A DNA stretch of 64,000 nucleotides, taken from Knoxdaviesia capensis (Eukaryota; Ascomycota; Sordariomycetes; Microascales; Gondwanamycetaceae). The notes beneath the pieces were generated by a model. The model was not told where the DNA came from. It saw nothing but the letters and a program-made list of their open reading frames with translations, and ran no database searches. The stretch spans positions 2,272,077 to 2,336,076 of the forward strand of contig LNGK01000008.1 in the NCBI GenBank assembly GCA_001510575.1. The letters are read 5' to 3'. Positions 58,033 through 64,000 of this stretch are shown piece after piece. Position numbers and translations under genes: made by a program. How positions within the stretch are numbered: the stretch's first letter is position 1; each line of letters begins with the position of its first letter.

Positions 58033-58562
58033 AATTTGGCCACAGCTTCCTCAAGCTTCTTCATGATATAACACAGTTTCCCCCTATATGGGAAATTTCA
58101 AGATTGACAATGGAAAGTGGTAGTGTGACTAGGGAAAAAGTCTTAATTGAATGCATAAAAAACTAGCTATTGGACTCTTCCTGGAAAGCCTACTCTAAAA
58201 GCATTTAGCAAATCTTGAATCTTGATGCCATGGCATATGCATCTCTCCACAATCCAGGAACAACCTCCAGACCTCCCTCCAAGATGACCTTCTCCAACAC
58301 ACACAAGCCCTAATGCAGCAAAGACCCAGAATACACGAACTCCCATCCCACAAGTGCTATATTCAGAACCATAAAAGGAGCACCAAAAACAAAAGCTCAA
58401 AGGCAGGGATACACACACAAAATGCCCCAACTCAACACGCCTACGGGGGCGGGCATATACAGCAAAACACACCACTCGCTCAGAAAGAAACCTGCATATT
58501 TGAAAAGGCCTCCATTTGCTTCTAATCTCCTCCAACTCAAGACTATCGGAAAACCACAACCC

Positions 58563-59375
58563 TCAAAACTTGATCGTGCGGTTCGGGTTGAGAATGTCGC
58601 CGAAGCTCTCCTGCACATCTGTAAACCGCATGTACCCACATGCCTCGCTCTCGAGGTGGCCAATGACTGCTGTCAGAGTGGTGAACTTCTTGGCACACAG
58701 CGGCCCCGGGCACCGGTAGAGCTTCTGCTTGTGCGTCGGAGAGTTCAAATGGGCGTTCAGGCTGGCCAGCTGCGCGAATATGCGCCGGCACAGGTAGCAT
58801 TCGTAGCCACCTGCACCGGCGTTGAAGGCGGCCTCGGACGCCGTGTACTCGGCGTGCGGCCGCACGACCTGCGGTTGCGTCAGGATGCCGCGAGGGTCAC
58901 GGTGGCGCACCGTCTCGTACAGCTTTTCGCGTGTCAGGCTGGCGTTCGGGCAGCCATTTGTCTCTAAATGGTCAACAACGCCGACGGCCGTCGTGAACTC
59001 GCTTTTGCAAAAAGGACAGACAGCCGTCTTGGGCCGATGGACACGGCTAGTCAGGTGCTAAACGAGAAAGAGGTAGACGAAACAGACCTGCCGTTAGCTT
59101 GGTGAAACTCTGGCAAAGCTTGCCGGGGAATCGGAATGGGGGTGTAAGCCCGGCGTCCGTACCTGCTGAAGGGCATCCTCAGTGCTAAAAAACTTCACAC
59201 ACGGGGCGCAGTAGTGGTGATTCTCCACCAGATGACTGCGGTAACTGGGCCACTCGTAGAAGATGTCGTCGCACCGGTCGCACTCGATAATGTGGTTGAC
59301 CGCGTGGGCGTGCTGGCGACGGGCATCCGACGTGCCAAACTGCCCCGTGCAGAACGGGCACGAATAGCTGCTCAT
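58563..59375 (-). CDS. Multi-zinc-finger protein, array member A (235 aa)
   Basis: Two exons, 59375–59163 (71 codons) and 59057–58563, phase 0. Six finger-like units are visible: CPFC…H (about 6–28), CDRC with HLVENH (32–53), CAPC continuing across the intron into HLTSRVH, CPFCKSEF with HLETNGC (C2HC form), CYLCRRIF with HLNSPTH, and CPGPLC with HLESEAC (C2HC form). The intron splits finger three between Gln71 and its first zinc-binding His. The C-terminus reads GYMRFTDVQESFGDILNPNR. Whether it binds DNA, RNA or protein is unknown; there is no linker of the TGEKP type and no other domain. It is the first member of a same-strand array with the genes at 60226 and 61426. Three intact finger types conserved between copies argue against a pseudogene. 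Confidence 0.85.
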
Positions 59376-59463
59376 CGCGTCTGTCTGTCGAGTGAAAGTT
59401 GACGATGGTAACTATGATGATGATTGATAAAATGGAAATCTGGGATGCGGAGTTAATTTCACT

Positions 59464-59560
59464 TGAAGGGAAAGGGAAAGGGAAAGGGGAAGGGGAAGGG
59501 GGGGGNNNNNNNNNNNNNNNNNNNNNNNNNNNNNNNNNNNNNNNNNNNGGGGGGAAAGGA
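59464..59560. repeat. (GGGAAA)n / poly-G tract around the gap
   Basis: Repeated GGGAAA and GGGGAA units run into G-runs on both sides of the gap. The full length is unknown because of the N run. Confidence 0.85.
59506..59548. other. Assembly gap (43 N)
   Basis: Undetermined bases inside the G-rich repeat, upstream of zinc-finger gene A. No coding sequence appears to be lost. Confidence 0.98.
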
Positions 59561-59848
59561 ACCTTTGAGCTTCGAGTGTAGGTACAGGGAGATGTAGGAG
59601 GAAGAAAAAGAAGAGGAGGAAGAAGGAATAAAGAAACAGAAAGGAAAAGAAATACTTTCAAAAGACAATGGCCCGGGGACAACAAGGAGCAAAACTAAAA
59701 GAAAGACGAGAGGGGGCCGGATAGCAAGACCGGAGGTGATTTTGAGTTCTCGTGGCCAGGATGGAACAAGCCACTCGTAGTAGTGAACTGATGGTGGTGG
59801 CCCATGGACGTATATAAAGAGCATACCTACGGAGTCACGCCTTCCCCC

Positions 59849-60225
59849 CTATTGACGTCTACAAGCAGGATCAAAGATCTGACAGGACCAACTGCAGGAT
59901 TCACAGGCCTCATCCTCAAGGTGGCCGATCAGTTCCGGAGTTGTTCAGACTGCTTGCTGCAATGCAGGCTATTCTGACAGTGGTACTCTAACTGATGGTG
60001 CACCTTGGAGGACATATGGCAGATGAGATCGTAGATCGACCTGAACGCATCGCTGCACATATAGCACTGGGACGTGCAGAGATTATGGCTGTAGGCCTTC
60101 CTCGTCGGGAGGGTCTCTCCGTCTCTGTCGTGAGGGCGCATCGAATTGACATAGAAATTCAGTCCCATTCCACCCATGAATAGCTCATACTCGGAAATTA
60201 TACTCATACAAACATCTGTGACCAT
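59849..60225 (-). pseudogene. Degenerate zinc-finger module, remnant of another array member
   Basis: This starts directly after the TAG stop of zinc-finger gene B, in the same frame. It encodes a diverged stretch and then CYMCSDAFRSIYDLICH with HMSSKVH, matching finger five of genes A and B. YHCQNSLHCSKQSEQLRN follows, matching the start of finger six, then a TGA. Shifting one base at about 59930 reads LIGHLEDEAC and SCQIFD, which matches LINHLESESCQF of gene B with the correct spacing between Cys and His. A one-base deletion in a former finger-six codon explains this. The first four fingers are absent. It could alternatively be a weakly expressed extension of gene B by stop-codon readthrough. 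Confidence 0.7.
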
Positions 60226-61012
60226 CTAGAATGCAAGTCGGCGATTCGGATCAACCAGATTGTGGAATCGGTCCTGAACGGCCTGGAACCGCATAAACTG
60301 GCACGACTCGCTCTCCAGGTGGTTGATAAGCGCAGCAAGGGTGGTGAACTGCCGGCTGCACTGCCGGCTATTCGGGCAGTGATAGAGGTTTTGCTGGTGC
60401 ACCGGCGAGTTGAGGTGGCTGTTGAGACTGTTGAGCGCGCCGAAGGTCTTGTTGCACAGATAACACTGGTAGGCTTGCAGCTGGCTGTTCCAAGACTTGT
60501 TGCTGGCTTCGTAGTTGGTATCGTGCCACTCGAGAAGGTTGTTGGTGAGAGCCCCGGACGGGTCCCGGCGCCGCACGGCCTCGAACATCTTCATGCGGTC
60601 GAGTGGGGCGGCCGGACAGGCTCCGCGTTCAAGGTGGTGGGTCACGCCGCTGGCCGTGGTCCACGTGCCGCGGCAGAACGGGCACGCTGCCGTTTGCGGT
60701 CTGTGCTTTCCGCTGTTGAGATGCTGCAAGCCACGGCCGGTCAACTGACAGATTCCGGCGGGATTCAGAGCAGGCCATCTGAGCAGGATCCACACGTACC
60801 TGATTGATCCCGTTCCGAGTCTGGAAAGACCGGCCACAGTCCGAACAGAAGAGATGAATCTCTTTCTCATGTTCTTCCAGGGTCTGCAGGTCATAGTAGA
60901 TGGACTCATCGCAAAAGCCGCACTCAAGCCAGTGATCCCGAGCATCAATATGCTGGTCTCTGGAACGGATCGAGTTGAACGCCCGGTAACAAGTCGGGCA
61001 GTCGTATGCCAT
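60226..61012 (-). CDS. Multi-zinc-finger protein, array member B (236 aa)
   Basis: Two exons, 61012–60800 (71 codons, same as member A) and 60723–60226, phase 0. The finger order equals that of member A: CPTC (from residue 5) with H at about 21 and 27, CGFC, CSDCGRSF split by the intron before HLNSGKH, CPFCRGTW with HLERGAC, CYLCNKTF with HLNSPVH, and CPNSRQC with HLESESC. The C-terminal LVDPNRRLAF corresponds to ILNPNRTIKF in A. The block MKMFEAVRRRDPSGALTNN is shared with KLYETVRHRDPRGILTQP in A, so this non-finger linker is part of the family. A TATAAAT box lies about 135 bases upstream, and the leader holds an (AAAAGAG)-type purine tract (C/T-rich in the transcript). Confidence 0.86.
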
Positions 61013-61067
61013 GTTGATGAGTGGAGTGGAAGAGCGGAAGATATCTTTTGAACTGAATAGATGGGGG

Positions 61068-61104
61068 GAAAAAAGAGAAAAGAGAAAAGAGAAAAGAGAA
61101 AAAG
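61068..61104. repeat. (GAAAA)n tract in the leader of gene B
   Basis: About five AGAAAA units on the plus strand, giving a TTTTCTC tract in the minus-strand transcript. Confidence 0.85.
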
Positions 61105-61144
61105 ATGGGAGAGTTTGAGCTTTGAAGCAGAAGACCTGCTGAAG

Positions 61145-61151
61145 ATTTATA
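61145..61151 (-). promoter_or_regulatory. TATA box of zinc-finger gene B
   Basis: TATAAAT on the minus strand, about 135 bases upstream of the ATG at 61012. Confidence 0.55.
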
Positions 61152-61425
61152 TGAGGGAAAGCTTTCCAAGATAAGGAAGGAACTAGGGCATGGGTGAAAC
61201 GTGGATGAGAGCTCGAGACAAGACACCGTGACCGGGATTTACAATTTGGGGAAGGACCTGGTTCCGAGGTGGCAGGGACGACCAATAGCCCGGAAATTCC
61301 ACCTGCCGTTCTGTAGGCTACATCCTTGTCTATTAGAGGCAGGGAATTAACTGTGAGCTATCTACAGTAATGTATCTGTCGAGTGATATATCTCCTTGAA
61401 TCCGGGGAATCTGGTAATAGGTTCC

Positions 61426-62144
61426 TCACTCATCCAGTGACTCTTCCTCTTCCACCTTGAGAACAACCCCGTCGTTAAGAACAGCAAAGAAATACGCCTG
61501 AACCTCCCCGAACCCCATACACCCACACGCACCGCTTTCCATGTGGTTGATAAGCGCCCCGAGAAGCGAGAACTCCGCCGCGCAGTCCCGGCCGGGGCAG
61601 TGGTACCACATGGTGATGGAGGCAGTGTTTTGCGGAGTGGTGCACCCGGGCGGAACTCCGGGCTTCGTGAGGACGCCGTGCGGGTCCCGCCGGCACAGGG
61701 CTTGGTAGACCAGCTCCGGGGTCTGCCGCACGACTTTGCATCCGCCTTGCTCGTGGTGGTGGGCTGCGCCGGTGGCGGTCACGAAGACCCGGGGGCAGAA
61801 GCAACAGGGGAAGGTTCGGCGGATGTGGGCGCGGCCTTGGAGGTGCTAAACCGGTAGACGTGGGTAAGTAAGTGACTCGGAGCAGAAATATTCAAGAGTT
61901 CGGAAAAAGACGCCGGTACCTGAAATAGCATGTGATCATCTTGGAAAGATTGCCCGCACTTGTTCAGGTGGCAACATAGGAAGCCATGCACATCGACCCG
62001 GTGCTGGTGGAATTCTCTCAGGCTGTTGAGAATACAGTCGCATACACTGCATTGGAGTTTGTGTTTGGCTTTTCGTGCATGAGCAAACGCAGAGCTCTGA
62101 GACTTTTGTATCGCGGCGCAAGTCGGACACGTGAAGGAGACCAT
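61426..62144 (-). CDS. Multi-zinc-finger protein, array member C (214 aa, one finger shorter)
   Basis: Two exons, 62144–61920 (75 codons) and 61845–61426, phase 0. It shares the family layout: CPTCAAIQ with H at about 22 and 28, CSVCDCIL with HRVDVH, CCHLNKCGQSF split by the intron between Gln75 and HLQGRAH, CFCPRVFVTATGAAHHHEQG with a C2HC-type end, the linker ELVYQALCRRDPHGVLTKPG, and the last finger CPGRDC with HMESGAC. The fifth finger (CYLC…H) of A and B is missing and replaced by a short stretch (TTPQNTASITMWYH). Exon 1 is four codons longer, mainly in finger three. The C-terminus ends acidic (EEEESLDE). It is the most diverged member and may have a changed target. Confidence 0.83.
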
Positions 62145-63500
62145 ACTGGCTGATGCGATGCGAGATCGGATGAGTAGAGGGATTGAGGAAATCGAAGGGT
62201 GTTGAACAATTTTCTTTGAAATTGAAGAAGCAGCATAAACCTAAGAAAATGCCCGAATCGTGAATGGTGATGGATGACCGGACGGCAAGCCGTGGCAGCT
62301 CCGATCCCCCGCGCTCATCTTGACCAGAGAAGAAACTGGGGGCCGGCAACGAAAGTAAGGCTGATCGTGGGCAGGTCTAGACCAATGGGATGGATGGATA
62401 GGCATACCGATAGGCATACCTACCAAGTTCGGACATGCGACATGGTTATCATAACGAAGGCCGATCAGGCCGGCCGTTGCTTTCATAGGCTAGGCAGGTG
62501 AGCTGCACGCACCCAGTCGGATGTTGAATCACCGTGCTATGCATGCACGCTGGAATCATCTGTCAGCCGCCAGTGGAATCATCTGGCGCGGCACCCCTCC
62601 CAACCAGCCAGCCCTAAAACCTGCCATAGGTTCTGAGCTTGGTGGTTCGCTATGCCGTTCTGGGGAGGTTTTCTGGGCAAGGGTCTGAGCTTCTGGGGAG
62701 CTGTGAAGTGATGACATCGGCGTATTGGACCTGTAGGAATCACATCCCGGCACTTCCCACCGTGTCCCATCGTCAATGTCACGGTAGGTTCCCTCCAGCT
62801 CCGAAGATGCAGTGTGGGCGGAGTTGATACCTTATGAAATGTCTGCTTGGGGAAAAAGGCCACAAGTAGTCATATGGAGGAAGAGAACCCTGCAGTTTTT
62901 GTTTTTGCTCGTGTAAGTGTGGCTGGTCCGTGCCATCGCTGACGGCCGAACAGAGCCGAAGGGGCACGGCGCAGCGGAGCAGAACAGGGCCTGAACGGCG
63001 GACGTGTCACTCGAGGCAGTCCAAGATAGCAATAGCCACAGAAAGCGTGGGGGAAACCCGCATTTTGCCCTGCCAGCAAAATGATTCTTCGTCACCTCCC
63101 ACCAATTACCCAAGCGGAAGAGATTCCAGATTCTTCCTGCCCCCCCTGGCTGCCGGGTTGGATCTGAGAGCTGGTAGTGCCGCCAGCCCCTCGCGGGACG
63201 AGGTGCTGTGCGGATCATAATCAGCGATACTGTTCCAGATGCTCTCTTTGTGGTTTGGGTGTGCTGGAATGTGCTCTGGTGACGCTGGCTCCGCGTAACA
63301 TGTTCATGGGTTGGTGGGGGGGAGGAGTAGAGAGGACACGAGCTCCAAAGGGCTGCTTTGTGCATCACTGGCTAGGACTAGCCGTGCCACAGTCTTGTCC
63401 CTCATTCCGCATGGATCCAGGATAGCTGCGCCTTTGATAGGGCAGGCAATGCCATCATACATGTGGAGTGACGCCAAGGTTAGCATGTTGACCCCGAGAG
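62145..63500. other. 1.36-kb region without recognisable genes
   Basis: Upstream flank of zinc-finger gene C. Contains two direct copies of a GATAGGCATACC-type unit at about 62397–62420 (GGATAGGCATACC, GATAGGCATACC) and otherwise no repeat or coding signal. Confidence 0.5.
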
Positions 63501-63507
63501 ACTCGAA

Positions 63508-63942
63508 CGTTGTAAATATACAGGGCTGTTGGACGGCAGCGGCGCGCACGGCTACAAGGAGGTCAGCGGCATTGTCGAGCGAGCGCGCGCGCGCGCCATG
63601 ATGCGCACCATGGAGTGGGCACGTCTTCCTCGACGCCAGCGACACCGAGCTGCGCATCGACTCCAACAAGCCCATCGGCGAGGTGTTCGACATCCTCTTC
63701 GTCGTGTATCGCAGCGGCGACGCGGTGCTGAAGATCGGCAAGGACCCCAATCAGGGCAAGAAGCGTGAACACCGCCACATCATCTCGAATGTCATGAAGA
63801 TTGGCGAGTGGAACTGCGGCGATCTGACGCTGGCGCTCCCGGCGGCCCGGTCGACCATGGACGCCGGCGTTGAGATTATGGCCGATGGTCCAGGCCGGAG
63901 CTGGCGGCCCGATGGCGGCGGTCACGAAGGTCTAAATCGGCG
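63508..63942 (+). pseudogene. Frameshifted coding remnant of an unrecognised protein
   Basis: Codon use with C/G third positions, as in the real genes, runs through three frames in succession. From about 63527 the frame reads LDGSGAHGYKEVSGIVERAR and MMRTMEW. At about 63625–63630 it moves to HVFLDASDTELRIDSN, KPIGEVFDILFVVYRSGDAV and IISNVMKIGEWNCGDLTLAL. At about 63888 it moves to VQAGAGGPMAAVTKV and a stop near 63940. No splice sites explain the changes. I do not recognise the protein. Either a decayed gene copy or a gene hit by sequencing errors in a GC-rich, CGCG-repeat-containing stretch; an acceptor-like ACAG just upstream (63519–63522) might mark an exon start. Confidence 0.45.
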
Positions 63943-64000
63943 AGGGGAAACTGATGAGTCTCTCGGCTTCGGGATGGAAATGGTTGCTTCAGGTTGATAC

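Larger units (their letters stand above)
56612..58562. other. 2-kb intergenic region upstream of the Cys-tailed protein gene
   Basis: Long A/G-rich stretches on the plus strand (about 56620–57070) form the C/T-rich leader of the minus-strand gene. Further right: an (AC)n repeat, a GTACAGTACAGTACAGTAC run at about 57789–57808, and a perfect 14-bp telobox palindrome at 58019–58032. No coding sequence is convincing. Confidence 0.5.
59376..59848. other. Promoter region of zinc-finger gene A, with assembly gap
   Basis: Contains a (GGGAAA)n tract and a run of N. On the minus strand a TTTATATA element lies near 59811–59818, about 435 bases upstream of the gene A ATG. Confidence 0.5.
61013..61425. 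other. Spacer between zinc-finger genes B and C
   Basis: About 410 bases holding the gene B leader and promoter and the 3' flank of gene C. No further coding sequence. Confidence 0.55.

Overview
This window is nuclear DNA from a filamentous ascomycete (Pezizomycotina). The evidence is short GT–AG introns, mostly 60–110 nt, with CTAAC-type branch sites; GC-rich third codon positions in every real gene; and a fungal gene set that includes a Ppg1-type phosphatase, a Sec27 coatomer subunit, a Pcl-like cyclin, a cyanovirin-N homology protein and a vacuolar or secreted M28 aminopeptidase. The sequence does not settle the class or genus. Gene models were built by hand: exon phases were checked to sum correctly, but no transcript data were available.

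From 0 to 21.6 kb the genes are fairly dense and mostly housekeeping: a small unknown protein (409–621 +), a secreted GH47 alpha-1,2-mannosidase (1000–2889 -), the ERCC1/Rad10 repair subunit (4184–5621 -), a secreted cyanovirin-N homology lectin (6170–6888 -), pyridoxamine-phosphate oxidase (8351–9346 +), leucine aminopeptidase Lap1 (9805–11153 -), the AFG1 mitochondrial ATPase (12638–14790 -), an unrecognised 530-aa protein (16436–18028 +), the PP2A-like phosphatase Ppg1 (18726–20357 -) and a small one-TM-like protein (21172–21546 +).

From 21.6 to 46.9 kb the window is gene-poor. Only three genes can be supported: two cysteine-free, Asn/Phe/Gly/Gln-rich small secreted proteins (24692–25417 + and 34015–34652 +) that share promoter and leader architecture, and a Pcl-type cyclin (42039–43241 +). 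They are separated by stretches of about 8.6, 7.4 and 3.7 kb without recognisable coding sequence. These stretches hold microsatellites, pyrimidine tracts and telobox-like (TTAGGGTTA) motifs.

From 46.9 to 56.6 kb lie an atypical dual-specificity-phosphatase-like protein, a 745-aa AT-hook protein with four tandem repeats that look like SUMO-interacting motifs, coatomer beta-prime (SEC27) and a small Cys-tailed protein. From 58.5 to 62.2 kb there is a tandem array of three intact multi-zinc-finger genes plus one degenerate copy, all on the minus strand, with the intron at the same place in each intact gene. A 43-base assembly gap lies in a (GGGAAA)n tract in front of the first member. The window ends in a frameshifted coding remnant (about 63.5–63.94 kb).

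The most unusual items are the zinc-finger array and its in-frame remnant after a TAG stop, the SIM-like/IDPQLL repeat protein, the matched pair of secreted proteins within a gene desert, and the enrichment of telobox-like motifs.
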